Positions 25,454 through 35,644 of a DNA stretch of 64,000 nt are shown piece after piece. Position 1 is the stretch's first letter. Every line of letters begins with the position of its first letter. This DNA is from Drosophila pseudoobscura (taxonomy: Eukaryota > Arthropoda > Insecta > Diptera > Drosophilidae), in NCBI RefSeq assembly GCF_009870125.1, contig NC_046681.1:6585001-6649000 (forward strand), in the 5' to 3' direction. Position numbers and translations under genes: made by a program. The notes below the pieces were generated by a model. The model saw only the letters and a list, made by a program, of their open reading frames with translations. It was not told the origin of the DNA and made no database searches.

Positions 25454-27048
25454 ATGCGCCAAAAACTAAAGCTGCACCTGATTTTGCTGCTGGGTCTGTG
25501 CGTCTTTATAAATCGGACCCACGCCCAGTTGATAGGCGGAGACGAAGATGAGGAGGAGGAGGAGGAAGAGGAGGAGGAGGAGAGCGTGGAGGACGAGACC
25601 TTCGAGGAGAAGCTGCAGCGTAAGAACATCAAGCAGGACTCGAGTCTCAGTGTGGTAGGAAGATTAACGACCAGGCCTCGTCATCGTTGCCAGCCCTGTC
25701 TCATACACATTTCATCAACAGGACAAATTAATTGCCAAGTACGGCTATGAGGCTGAAGTGCATCATGTGACCACCGAGGACGGGTACATCCTGACAATGC
25801 ACCGCATTCGCAGTCAGGGCTCCCAGCCCTTCCTGCTCCAGCACGGACTTGTGGACAGCTCGGCGGGTTTCGTGGTAATGGGCCCCAACGTGAGCCTGGG
25901 TGAGTGCATCGCGTGGGATTTCTGATTAATGGGCCTCTGATTACCCCCATTCGTACCCCGCAGCATATTTGCTGGCTGACCACAACTACGACGTCTGGCT
26001 GGGGAACGCACGCGGTAATCGCTACTCGAGGAATCATACCAGCCTCGACCCGGACGAGTCCAAGTTCTGGGACTTCAGTTGGCACGAGATAGGCATGTAC
26101 GACCTGCCAGCAATGATCGATTATGTGCTAAAGGTCACCGGCTTCCAGCGGCTGCACTATGCCGGACACTCCCAGGGCTGCACCTCGTTCTTCGTGATGT
26201 GCTCGATGCGCCCGACATACAACGAGAAAGTCATCTCCATGCAGGCCCTGGCGCCTGCAGTCTACGCCAAAGAGACCGAAGACCATCCCTACATACGAGC
26301 CATAAGCCTGTATTTCAATGTGAGTAGGACAGTGCATGCCCCCATAAGATCTCAGTGAAATTCCCTTTCCAAATATAACAAATATTTAGAGTTTGGTGGG
26401 CAGCTCCATCAGAGAAATGTTCAACGGAGAATTCCGTTTCCTGTGCCGCATGACCGAGGAGACGGAGCGACTGTGCATCGAGGCCGTCTTCGGGATAGTA
26501 GGACGCAACTGGAATGAGTTCAACAGGGTAATACGAGACAAAGAGACCCACAAGCAAAGAACGCTCTAAACTCACTTTATCTGTATACGTTTTAGAAAAT
26601 GTTCCCCGTTATCCTGGGTCATTACCCGGCCGGAGTGGCCGCCAAGCAGGTGAAGCACTTCATACAGATCATCAAGAGCGGCCGGTTTGCCCCCTACAGC
26701 TACAGCTCCAACAAAAACATGCTTCTGTACAGGGACCACCAGCCGCCGCGGTACAACCTCAGCCTGGTGACAGTGCCCACCTTTGTGTACTACTCCACGA
26801 ACGACTTGCTCTGCCATCCCCGCGACGTGGAGTCGATGTGCGACGATCTGGGGAATGTGACAGGCAAGTACCTGGTGCCCGTGAAAGAGTTCAACCACAT
26901 GGACTTCCTCTGGGCCATCGATGTACGGAAGATGCTCTATCAGCGAATGCTGCAGGTGCTCGGCAAGCTGCCGGAGGATCCCCAAGGAGAAGGCCGGGCT
27001 GTTCGAGTCAGTCGGGGAGCACGCGGACGTGGCCTACATGCGATCTGA
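25454..27048 (+). CDS. acid lipase, five exons, C-terminal frame uncertain
   Basis: A 441-residue acid lipase as the sequence stands. Exons: 25454-25654, 25722-25899, 25964-26319, 26390-26527, 26596-27048, all GT-AG and in frame. A signal peptide (about 1-24) is followed by an unusual run of Asp/Glu (about 30-43) before the alpha/beta hydrolase domain. The triad is Ser196 in GHSQG, Asp361 in YYSTNDLL and His392 in FNHMDF. Beyond residue 420 the reading frame gives an Arg/Gly-rich tail unlike the family. If a run of four C at 26980-26983 were three, the frame would give a balanced helical tail and stop at 27082 (452 aa). I think the second frame is the true one. I chose ATG 25454; nothing upstream in frame is an ATG. 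It lies tandem to the preceding lipase on the same strand, probably from gene duplication. Confidence 0.85.
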
Positions 27049-27082
27049 GCGAATCTTGAGGGAGCGGAACCTATACACTTAG

Positions 27083-27103
27083 TATTTATTTATTTATTTA
27101 TTT
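27083..27103 (+). promoter_or_regulatory. AU-rich element in the lipase 3' UTR
   Basis: Four to five overlapping ATTTA pentamers lie just after the second lipase. In the mRNA such arrays recruit decay factors of the TTP/Tis11 family. A role here is inference. Confidence 0.4.
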
Positions 27104-28601
27104 GCCTCTGTTCGACTTAGCTTTAAATATGGAAGAGATATTTGCATACAATTTCGGGGTTTCAAATATGCAAGGGGCGGGATCTGGGGTCGGGGGTCGG
27201 GGGTCGGGTCGGTGTTAAGGGAGCAAAAGTCTTGCCTTCGACCGGAAACGGAAGTCAAGTGTTTCTTTTGGCCCACAATGCTGTAACAGATTTTCCAGCA
27301 GCAGCCCACCCACCCCTGCAAGAAGCACGATACATGCATTTGCAAGCAGATTTCCTTCGAGTACAATTTTCCATTTTCCCATGCACATGCCACTCCGCCA
27401 ACAGCTGCCACTGAGGCCACGGCTTACTCTCACTGCGATGTTGTTGCCTTTCCCACTTTTCCCCCTACTTTCTTGGGCTTTTCAGATGCTTTCATGCCAC
27501 ATTGTCTTGGCATTTGCATTTCGGTTCGGTTCAACTCTGTTGCTCTGGGCTCTTCCTGAATAAGCCAAGTTAAGTAAAAATCTGTGCTTAAGTGCAGACC
27601 TAAATTTAAACCTTCAATAGCCAGTTCTCTTGTTGGCTAAATATGTATCTATGCAAGGACTTGAGAATGGTAGATATTGTAGTGCTGCAGTTATTAATAG
27701 CAAATACTTTGCGCTAATGTTACAAGAGTGGTGCGACAAGAGATCCCTTGTGCTCACTATCGTTGTTATAAATTCATGATTTGGCTTGGTTCATTAAAGT
27801 CTAAAAATAGCCAATCAGAAAAAATGCCACAAATCCGAGACTCAAATTCCCTTCCCTTCATTTTACATTTGTTATACTTATGCTGTGGGAATGGGGAATT
27901 CTTAATATGTCAACATGAACTCATTTTGGAGTATATTATTTTTGGCACAAATTTGGAATCAGAACCTCTCTTATATAGCCTTTCGGTACTCATTAAATAT
28001 AACTCACAGTACATAGAGTAGTTAGAGGATAACCAGTTATTGAGAATCAACCCATCCTCATGGCCAGGAGTACTGTCAGCTATCCCCATAGGATATTCAA
28101 GCACACACACATCTATGTACATGCAGCCAAACCTGTTCATATAAATTACTTTGAAGTAACTTGGTTCATACTCTCCATTTTAAGGAATATTCTACGACGA
28201 TTTAAAAAAGAATAGCTTGGAAAATCTCAGGATATACGCAATATGTTGTAAAGCTAGCTATTAAGTTAGATCTAGTTCTTCTCCATGATTTCTATATGCT
28301 ACTACTATACGGTCAGAAATGCACCTTTCTTCTACCAAAAATCTCTGCAAGTGTATACAACAGAACGTATTCTTCGAAAAATGTCTTTCTCTAAACTATA
28401 GTTTGGACTTAAGAAAGATTTGTCCTCAGCTCGTGTTATATTTTTAGAATAGGGTGAGCCCCCCCCCCACTTTATAGATGATATATGTATGTATTAAAAC
28501 TCGTTTTTCCTTCACTTCGTGCATTAAATATTGAAAACGTCACTGAGGTTTTATAGTTAGTTGTTGCAGTGGCTTCTAGGCTAGGCTGGGCCTTTTGTCG
28601 A
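27104..28601. other. intergenic region before the Gly-rich cluster
   Basis: About 1.5 kb without a gene. A GGGGTCGGGGGTCGGG tract lies at about 27186-27206, and a run of C at about 28460-28470. The last 400 bases are AT-rich and lead into the promoter of the first Gly-rich gene. Confidence 0.5.
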
Positions 28602-28609
28602 TATAAAAG
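28602..28609 (+). promoter_or_regulatory. TATA box of the 1051-aa repeat protein gene
   Basis: TATAAAAG, followed by GG, 48 bases upstream of ATG 28650. An initiation site near 28632-28636 (ACAGTG) would be at the normal distance and leave a very short leader. Confidence 0.75.
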
Positions 28610-28649
28610 GTCGCCGTTTCCACGGGACCTAGACAGTGACTTAGTGGCA

Positions 28650-31600
28650 ATGGCTCTCGAGGGATTTCGTGCAGTGCTGAGTGTTTGTTGCGTCTCTCTG
28701 GCCTCGGCCGGATTTGGCTTGGGCGGTGGCAGTATCAGTCTGGGCCTGGGACATAGTACTGGCCTAAGTGGTGGCCTTGGACTATCAATGGGAAGTGGTC
28801 TCCTCAGCCATGGTGTCTCGACCCACGGATTAGGCGTGAGCAATGGTCACGGAATCTTGGGAGCTGCTGCAGCTGGAGCTCTACATTCTGCAGGTTCTTC
28901 TGCCGTATCTGGAAATTCATATAGTGGTTCTAGCTCTTCATCACATAATTCTGGATTTCAAAGCGCAAATTCTGGAGCTCATGGGGCTGCTTTATCTGCT
29001 ATCGCTGGAGCTGGAAAGATAAATGCCGGACACCTTGGCATCGGTGCTTCTGGAGATATTGGATTAGCACATGGATTCTCAGCAAACCATTTAATAGGTG
29101 CGGCCGGAGCAGGTGCGTCTGCTCTTCATTCCACAGGTTCTTCTGCTGCCTCTCTCGCAGCTCAAAAAATTCAGAATTTTGGCAGCAGTCTTGCTGAAAT
29201 AGGAGCTTCTGGACATCATGGAGCTGCTTTATCTGCTATCGCTGGATCTGGAAAGATAAATGCCGGACTCCTTGGCATCGGTGCTTCTGGAGATATTGGA
29301 TTAGCACATGGATTCTCAGCAAACAATTTAATAGGTGGTGCCGGAGCAGGTGATTTAGCTCTTCATTCCGCTGGTTCGTCTGCCTCTTTCGGTGCTCAAA
29401 ACACAGGGAATTTCGGCGGCGGTCTTGCTGCAATTGGAGCATCCGAATCAAGTGGATCCAGTTCATATTCGTCGTCTCAGAGTTCTGGATCCCATAGCAT
29501 GAGTAGCGGACAGACGAGCGTCGTAGCCTCTGGATCTGGAAAGCTAAGTACCGGACAGCTTGGCATCGGTGCTTCTGGAGATGCTGGATTCGCACAGGGA
29601 TCATCGTCTTCCGGCTCTGTTGTAGGAGGTGGATCCCACATGGTGGCAAACCATTTAATAGGTACGGCCGGAGCAGGTGCTTCAGCTCTTCAATCCGCAG
29701 GTTCGTCCGCTGCCCCGTTCGGTGCTCAAAACACAGGGAATTTTGGCGGCGGACTTGCTGCGATCGGAGCATCCGAAGCTAGTGGATCAAGTTCATACTC
29801 GTCGTCTCAGAGTTCTGGATCCCAGAGCATGAGTAGCGGACAGACGAGCATCGTAGCCTCTGGATCTGGAAAGCTAAGTACCGGACAGCTTGGCATCGGT
29901 GCTTCTGGAGATGCTGGATTCGCACAGGGATCATCGTCTTCCGGCTCTGTTGTAGGAGGTGGATCCCACATGGTGGCAAACCATTTAATAGGTACGGCCG
30001 GAGCAGGTGCTTCAGCTCTTCAATCCGCAGGTTCGTCCGCTGCCTCGTTCGGTGCTCAAAACACAGGGAATTTTGGCGGCGGTCTTGCTGCGATCGGAGC
30101 ATCCGAAGCTAGTGGATCAAGTTCATACTCGTCGTCTCAGAGTTCTGGATCCCAGAGCATGAGTAGCGGACAGACGAGCGTCGTAGCCTCTGGATCTGGA
30201 AAGATAAGTACCGGACAGCTTGGCATCGGTGCTTCTGGAGATGCTGGATTCGCACATGGATCATCTTCCGGCTCTGTTGTAGGCGGTGGATCCCACATGG
30301 TGGCAAACCATTTAATAGGTACGGCCGGAGCAGGTGCTTCAGCTCTTCAATCCGCAGGTTCGTCCGCTGCCTCGTTCGGTGCTCAAAACACAGGGAATTT
30401 TGGCGGCGGTCTTGCTGCGATCGGAGCATCCGAAGCTAGTGGATCAAGTTCATACTCGTCGTCTCAGAGTTCTGGATCCCATAGCATGAGTAGCGGACAG
30501 ACGAGCATCGTAGCCTCTGGATCTGGAAAGATAAGTACCGGACAGCTTGGCATCGGTGCTTCTGGAGATGCTGGATTCGCACAGGGATCATCGTCTATCG
30601 GCTCTGTTGTAGGAGGTGGATCCCACATGGTGGCAAACCATTTGATAGGTGCGGCCGGAGTAGGGGCTTCAGCTCTTCAATCCGCAGGCTCGTCCGCTGC
30701 CTCTTTCGGTGCTCAAAACACAGGGAATTTCGGCGGCGGTATTGCTTCTATCGGATCGTCTGAGGCTAGTGGATCAAGTTCATTCTCGTCGTCTCAGAGT
30801 TCTGGATCCCATAGCATGAGTAGCGGACAGACGAGCGTCGTAGCCTCTGGATCTGGAAAGATAAGTACCGGACAGCTTGGCATCGGTGCTTCTGGAGATG
30901 CTGGATTCGCACAGGGATCATCTTCCGGCTCTGTTGTAGGAGGTGGATCCCACATGGTGGCAAACCATTTGATAGGTGCGGCTGGAGCAGGTGCTTCAGC
31001 TCTTCAATCCGCAGGTTCGTCCGCTGCCTCTTTCGGTGCTCAAAACACAGGGAATTTCGGCGGCGGTATTGCTGCTATCGGATCGTCTGAGGCTAGTGGA
31101 TCAAGTTCATACTCGTCGTCACAGAGTTCTGGATCCCATAGCATGAGTTCCGGACACACGAGCGTCGAAGCTTCTGGATCTGGACATGGATCATCTGGCT
31201 CTGTTTTTGGAATTGAGGCACATGGATTATTAGGTGCCACTGGAGCTGGAGCCTCGGCTCTACATTCTTCAGATTCAGCTGCTGCATCCCTCGGTGCACT
31301 TTCATTCAATAAGATGGTAAGCGGTCTTGCGGGCACTGGAGCCTCAGGCTCAGGGCTAACCTCACTGGGATCTCACACATCTGGGTTGCACAAGACGAAC
31401 ACCGGGCAGTTGAGCATCGGTGCTTTTGGAGCTGGTCATGGTATCGGAACTGGCTCTGTCCTATCAGCTGGCTCTGTTGGGGGTAGTGGAGCACATGAGG
31501 CCGCTGCCTCACTTTTGCATGGAGTTGCCAACGGTTTTCTTGGAGCTGGCGCTTCAGCATTGTCGTCTGTCGGCGCCGGAAGTGCATCACTTGAAAGCCA

Positions 31601-31805
31601 CGGCGGCTCAGGCTCCCTTTCCTTTGGAGGCAGTCACACTGGATCCGGGCTTTTTGGAAGCCACAGCGGGGGCGTCACTCTTGGCGGACATGCCTTTGGA
31701 GCTGGAGGAAATCTCGATCATAATGCTGCCAGCGCAGGAATGGAATTCGGAGGTGGCCACATTGGAGGCACCATCAACCATGTTGGCAGCCTTCTCTATG
31801 GTTAG
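28650..31805 (+). CDS. 1051-aa secreted Gly/Ser/Ala-rich repeat protein
   Basis: A single-exon gene for a secreted low-complexity protein. The signal peptide is about residues 1-20 (MALEGFRAVLSVCCVSLASA). The mature chain is nearly all Gly, Ser and Ala with few charges, no Cys and no recognised domain. From about residue 268 it is built of long tandem units of 109-110 residues (330 or 327 bases) starting near 29451, 29781, 30111, 30438, 30768 and, in part, 31095. Each unit holds SSSYSSSQSSGS, SGQTS, GKISTGQLGIGASGD and AANTGNFGGG-like segments. Two older, shorter units (about 79 residues) precede them. Composition resembles silk, glue, cuticle or chorion proteins. A TATA box lies upstream and AATAAA at 31873-31878. 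I do not recognise a named orthologue. ATG 28650 is preferred because it begins the signal peptide. Confidence 0.85.
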   Translation: MALEGFRAVLSVCCVSLASAGFGLGGGSISLGLGHSTGLSGGLGLSMGSGLLSHGVSTHGLGVSNGHGILGAAAAGALHSAGSSAVSGNSYSGSSSSSHNSGFQSANSGAHGAALSAIAGAGKINAGHLGIGASGDIGLAHGFSANHLIGAAGAGASALHSTGSSAASLAAQKIQNFGSSLAEIGASGHHGAALSAIAGSGKINAGLLGIGASGDIGLAHGFSANNLIGGAGAGDLALHSAGSSASFGAQNTGNFGGGLAAIGASESSGSSSYSSSQSSGSHSMSSGQTSVVASGSGKLSTGQLGIGASGDAGFAQGSSSSGSVVGGGSHMVANHLIGTAGAGASALQSAGSSAAPFGAQNTGNFGGGLAAIGASEASGSSSYSSSQSSGSQSMSSGQTSIVASGSGKLSTGQLGIGASGDAGFAQGSSSSGSVVGGGSHMVANHLIGTAGAGASALQSAGSSAASFGAQNTGNFGGGLAAIGASEASGSSSYSSSQSSGSQSMSSGQTSVVASGSGKISTGQLGIGASGDAGFAHGSSSGSVVGGGSHMVANHLIGTAGAGASALQSAGSSAASFGAQNTGNFGGGLAAIGASEASGSSSYSSSQSSGSHSMSSGQTSIVASGSGKISTGQLGIGASGDAGFAQGSSSIGSVVGGGSHMVANHLIGAAGVGASALQSAGSSAASFGAQNTGNFGGGIASIGSSEASGSSSFSSSQSSGSHSMSSGQTSVVASGSGKISTGQLGIGASGDAGFAQGSSSGSVVGGGSHMVANHLIGAAGAGASALQSAGSSAASFGAQNTGNFGGGIAAIGSSEASGSSSYSSSQSSGSHSMSSGHTSVEASGSGHGSSGSVFGIEAHGLLGATGAGASALHSSDSAAASLGALSFNKMVSGLAGTGASGSGLTSLGSHTSGLHKTNTGQLSIGAFGAGHGIGTGSVLSAGSVGGSGAHEAAASLLHGVANGFLGAGASALSSVGAGSASLESHGGSGSLSFGGSHTGSGLFGSHSGGVTLGGHAFGAGGNLDHNAASAGMEFGGGHIGGTINHVGSLLYG
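29451..31180 (+). repeat. tandem 330/327-base coding repeats
   Basis: Five full copies plus a partial sixth inside the 1051-aa gene. Copies 2 and 3 are almost identical over 330 bases. The 330/327 difference is one Ser codon (SSSSGS versus SSSGS). The first and last copies diverge more, as expected for unequal crossing-over in an array. Confidence 0.9.
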
Positions 31806-31872
31806 TCTCAGATAATAATTCAAGACTTAAATTTTACTATTTCTCAATATTACTTTAATTTTACCTTAACGA

Positions 31873-31878
31873 AATAAA
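31873..31878 (+). terminator. poly(A) signal of the 1051-aa gene
   Basis: AATAAA 68 bases after the stop codon, preceded by an AT-rich 3' UTR. Confidence 0.7.
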
Positions 31879-32067
31879 ATTTACCTTTATTGAAAGCCGC
31901 ATGGCCTCAATGTGAACGTGCCTTTGATATCGTTACTAGAAACTCAACCTAAACGTTGTGAGGCAATGTAGTATTAGAGTAGTGGTCAATATGCCAGCTG
32001 GGCGTGGCAAAAAGTTTAAACAACAAAATACTCACAAAGTCGGGTCGCTCAAGTCTGAAGCTCAAGT

Positions 32068-32135
32068 CAGACATGGCTCAATCGACTCGGCTATTGATGC
32101 TAATCCAGAATATATATAGAGTTTATAGAGTCGGA
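32068..32135 (-). mobile_element. inverted fragment of a DINE-1/ISY-type Helitron
   Basis: This stretch, read on the minus strand, matches the 5' part of the larger Helitron to its right (about 32665-32732): the GTCGAT/TGAGCCATGTCTG block and the TATATATTCTTGATCAGCATCAATAGCC block, with several mismatches. It lies in the opposite orientation and is more degraded, so it is an older, separate insertion or a rearranged piece. Confidence 0.65.
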
Positions 32136-32577
32136 AAAAAAATTGTATCTTTTTTGACAAATTTGTACCTTCATTTCAAAAGCATTGCAGCATCAATCGT
32201 CGACTCGTCCGTAATAGGACAGGTCGTACACTCTTGCATCATTTTCTTTCAGTTTCGCTTGAAAAAACTCCAAGCAGTCTCACATTTAGAACGGTTAAAG
32301 AGCGTTTCCACATTTTTAGCCCGGGTTGTATTTTTGAAAGGTCCAGATTTTTCCAAGTTTCCCTTAGCATTTTAGTACAATCTCATAGACGTAATGGCGT
32401 CAGGAAAAATATAGCAAATCTTAATCAAATTTTCGATCTAATTATAAACACGTGCCGTTACATCGACCTGTGCTTGCTGTTATATCAAAACAAAGAATTT
32501 GTCCAGAATCTTCATGATTTAATTTGAGAATTGCATTCCAAAAAGCTTGTTTTTTACCTGTAGATTTTGTTCTATAT

Positions 32578-33377
32578 TTATACCCGATACTCAAAATGAG
32601 TATTGGGGTATATTAGATTTGTGGTAAAAGTGGATGTGTGTAACGTCCAGAAGGAATCGTTTCCGACCCCATAAAGTATATATATTCTTGATCAGCATCA
32701 ATAGCCGAGTCGATTGAGCCATGTCTGTCTGTCCGTCTGTCCGTCCGTCCGTCTGTCCGTCTGTCCGTCCCCTTCAGCGCCTAATGCTCAAAGACTATAA
32801 GAGCTAGAGACTTCTGTGATATGTCACTGCTCCAAAAATATTTCAAAACTTTGCCCCGCCCATTTCCGCCCCCACAAAGGGCGAAAATCTGTGGCACTCA
32901 CAATTTTAAAGATACGAGAAAACAAAAAACGCAGAATCGTAGAGAATGACCATATCTTTTAGACTGCAGAATCTGAATTGGATCGTATTACTATTATAGC
33001 CAGCATCAAGAAAACAATTTCATTTTTTCTCGCCCTGTCTCTCTCTAACACACACGTAGCATAGGCGGCTTTGCTTAGAGTAAAACATTAGCGCCTAGAT
33101 CTCAGAGACTATAAAAGCTAGACCAACCAAATTTGGTATCCACACTCCTAATATATCGGACCGAGACGAGTTTGTTTCAAAATTTCGCCACACCCCCTTC
33201 CGCCCCCGCAAAGGATGCAAATCTGGGGATATTCACAAATCTGTCTCTCTCGCACGCACTCTTTGTCGTGTCGTTTAATATTAGCGGCCTCTGCCGGAGG
33301 AGAGCCATACTGACTTAGTATCGGGTATAACTCTAGAGTTGCGGTGTCCGCAGCAACTCACAACGTTCCCCCTCGTT
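32578..33377 (+). mobile_element. nonautonomous Helitron (DINE-1/ISY-like)
   Basis: About 800 bases with no coding capacity. The left end TTATACCCGATAC is inverted near the right end as GTATCGGGTATAA (33318-33330). A GTCY microsatellite fills about 32722-32770. A GC-rich hairpin (GAGTTGCGG, loop, CGCAGCAACTC) at about 33336-33359 precedes the 3' end, as in Helitrons. The interior holds two related modules about 310 bases apart (from about 32779 and 33090), each with an ACTATAARAGCTAGA segment, a CCGCCCCCRCAAAG segment and a GTCTCTCTC tract. These traits fit DINE-1/ISY elements, which are abundant in the obscura group. They move by rolling-circle replication using a helper. The exact 3' border is uncertain. 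Confidence 0.75.
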
Positions 33378-34324
33378 TTTAATTAAAATTGGAAGACGTT
33401 CCTTACAGCTTCGACTAGAAAAAGCTTTCCTTCTTAGTGAGGACTGTAATTGTTGTATATGTATATGTAATTGTTGAAATCGTCTGTGAAGCCAAATTCA
33501 ACGGATTATCCATACCGCCCTTAGGAATTATTGCAAAATTGTTTGGAAGCCTTTGGCGAGATCGTCTGAGTACCGTCCATACTAACTTGTATAATAAAAA
33601 TTTCGCTTTTGTAATCTTGAATCTGTTTATTAGGCATATGTATTTTTGTTACATGACTGATGATTGTAATACGATTGTATTTTAATCTATACAGATTGAA
33701 TGACGTAGACCTTTAGGGTCATTGTCGTAACCATCGAACACCTCCGCATATCATTTAAATACAAATCAATCTAATCTTAGTCGAGCCAAGAGTCAGTACA
33801 GCTAGGTATTTCCTAAGCCAGTGGCGATGAAATTGGTTTATATGTAGAATATAACTGGAGTCCATAATTAGATGTACACAACGTGGCTAATGTGTACTTA
33901 GGTGACTAATTCGGTATCGAAAGATTCAGTCTCCTTAGGGTTTGCGAATATAAAATATCATCGATCAGGTGGCCTACAATCGCCAAAATTCGATGGCTGA
34001 TCGTGGCATCCCGCAGTCAGAACATTGAACGGGATTCGATACTCTTTAGTGCAATTTCTAGTATTTCTAGACAATCGACATTATTCAAATGATGATAAAT
34101 GTATGTGTATTGGAACTCGTTATTGTTCTCTCCGAGAGTTAATTATTTCAGCTTTTGTTGGCCTGACCCTAGGATCTCTGTGTTCGGAACGTGACTGGGA
34201 CTCCGCATACTCGTACATACGAGTATATGTATATGTGCATACGAGTATGTGCTGTTCTTTTTTCGCGCTCTGTGAGATTTGTGTTTATTTCGTTATTATT
34301 TGTACTTTTTTGCTATGTGGAATC

Positions 34325-34333
34325 TAATAAAAG
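34325..34333 (+). promoter_or_regulatory. TATA-like box of the 400-aa Gly-rich gene
   Basis: TAATAAAAG, a weak TATA variant, about 55 bases before ATG 34384. The position matches the other genes of the cluster. Confidence 0.5.
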
Positions 34334-34383
34334 CCCATACCTTTCCGTGGGACGTCGTTAGTTAGTTGGAGGCAAAGGTTCCG

Positions 34384-34448
34384 ATGAGACTGTTTATAGT
34401 GTTGAGTGTTTGCGTGGCTCTGGCCTCGGCCGGGTACGGCGGTGGCTA

Positions 34449-34481
<33 letters not shown>

Positions 34482-35586
34482 TCATGCGTCGTCTTCGGCA
34501 TCGGCATCTGCCTCGGCTGGATCTATAGCGGGCGGCGATGGTGGCGGCAAATTTGGAGGCGGGCCTGGACCAGGACTTGGATCTGGCGGTGGCTTTGACG
34601 GTGGACTTTCTGGCCCAGGATTTGGCGGTGGCGGCCAAGGAGGTCCGTTTGGAGGTGGCGCTCAGCATGGCGGAGGCGAGACCGGAGGTGGTGGATTTGG
34701 AGGATCTGGCGCATCCTCAGGTGCTCATGGAAGCAGCGGTGGAGAAGGATTAATTGGAGGTGGCGGTGCTCATGGATCCGGAGGTGCACATGGGGCCGGA
34801 GGCGGATTTATTGGAGGCGGAGGAGGTCAGGGACTAGGAGGTGGACTTGGAGGAAGTGGCGGCCATGGATCTGGTGGTGCAGGAGGAGGATCGATCGGAG
34901 GAGGCTTTGGAGCCGGCGGTAGTTCCGGCTCTGCCTCTGCTGGATCAGGTGGTGGACTGTTTGGAGGACACGGATCTGGAAAGCCCGGCGGTGGCTTCGG
35001 AGGTGGTAATTTTGGAGGAGACCTCGGTGGTTCCGGCGGATTTAATGGTGGCGGAGGAGGTCACGGACTAGGAGGTGGACTTGGAGGCAGTGGCGGACAT
35101 GGATCTGGTGGCGCAGGTGGAGGATCGAGCGGAGGAGGCTTTGGAGCCGGCGGTAGTTCAGGCTCTGCATCTGCTGGATCCGGTGGTGGACTGCTTGGAG
35201 GACACGGATCAGGCAAACCCGGCGGTGGCTACGGAGGTGGTCATTTTGGAGGAGACATAGGTTTTGGAGGAGGCGGAATCGGAATTGGACATGGACCAGG
35301 GATCGGCGGAGGTCACAGTCATGGCGCCGGTCTTGGTGGCCCCTTCGCTGGAGGCTTTACTGGAGGGAATGGTGTTGGAAAAGGAGGCGGATACGGCGGC
35401 GGAGGTGGAGGCGGATACGGAGGCGGAGGTGGAGGCGGATACGGAGGTGGAGGCCATGGCGGCCATGGCGGCCTCGGTGGCGCTGGAGGCAAGCATGGAG
35501 GCTATGGAGGAGGAGCTCACTCAAGCGCCTCTTCAGCAGCCTCGGCCACAGCATCTGCCGGCAGTGGTGGCGGCTACCACGGCTAA
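34384..35586 (+). CDS. 400-aa secreted Gly-rich protein
   Basis: A single-exon gene. The signal peptide (MRLFIVLSVCVALASA, 1-16) is followed by a chain that is about half Gly, as GGG, GFGG, GGH and GYGGG units, with Ser/Ala patches (SSSASASASASAG) near both ends. An internal tandem duplication of 78 residues (234 bases, starting near 34831 and 35065) covers GLGGGLGGSGGHGSGGAGGG and a GSGKPGGG segment. The C terminus repeats GYGGGGGG. No Cys and no enzymatic domain. Gly-rich secreted fly proteins include cuticle, eggshell and antimicrobial types; none can be chosen here. ATG 34384 starts the signal peptide. AATAAA lies at 35639-35644. It shares promoter layout and strand with its neighbours. 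Confidence 0.85.
34831..35298 (+). repeat. 234-base tandem duplication in a Gly-rich gene
   Basis: Two adjacent copies in frame, differing at scattered third positions and a few residues (for example GGSIGGG versus GGSSGGG). The second copy is degraded at its end. Confidence 0.75.
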
Positions 35587-35638
35587 TTAGCCGTAGCTGC
35601 CTATTCAATTTGCCCTAAAAAGTGTTAAAGAAGTGTTG

Positions 35639-35644
35639 AATAAA
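35639..35644 (+). terminator. poly(A) signal of the 400-aa gene
   Basis: AATAAA 53 bases after the stop codon. Confidence 0.7.

Larger units (their letters stand above)
31990..34324. other. repeat-rich gap between two Gly-rich genes
   Basis: Besides the two Helitron pieces, bases about 32150-32540 read on the minus strand resemble a decayed coding region of unknown family, with several interruptions. The remaining 33380-34324 is AT-rich with no supportable gene; short open frames there lack an ATG in good context or any domain. Confidence 0.45.

Noticed and set aside
29236-30963. Long open frames on the minus strand within the 1051-aa gene, repeated once per unit
   Set aside because: They are shadows of the repeat. 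They recur because the sense repeat recurs, and have Leu/Arg/Gln-rich composition expected from antisense Gly/Ser codons.
34523-35608. Several antisense and shifted frames in the 400-aa Gly-rich gene
   Set aside because: GGN-rich DNA rarely contains stop codons in any frame. None has a signal peptide or domain.
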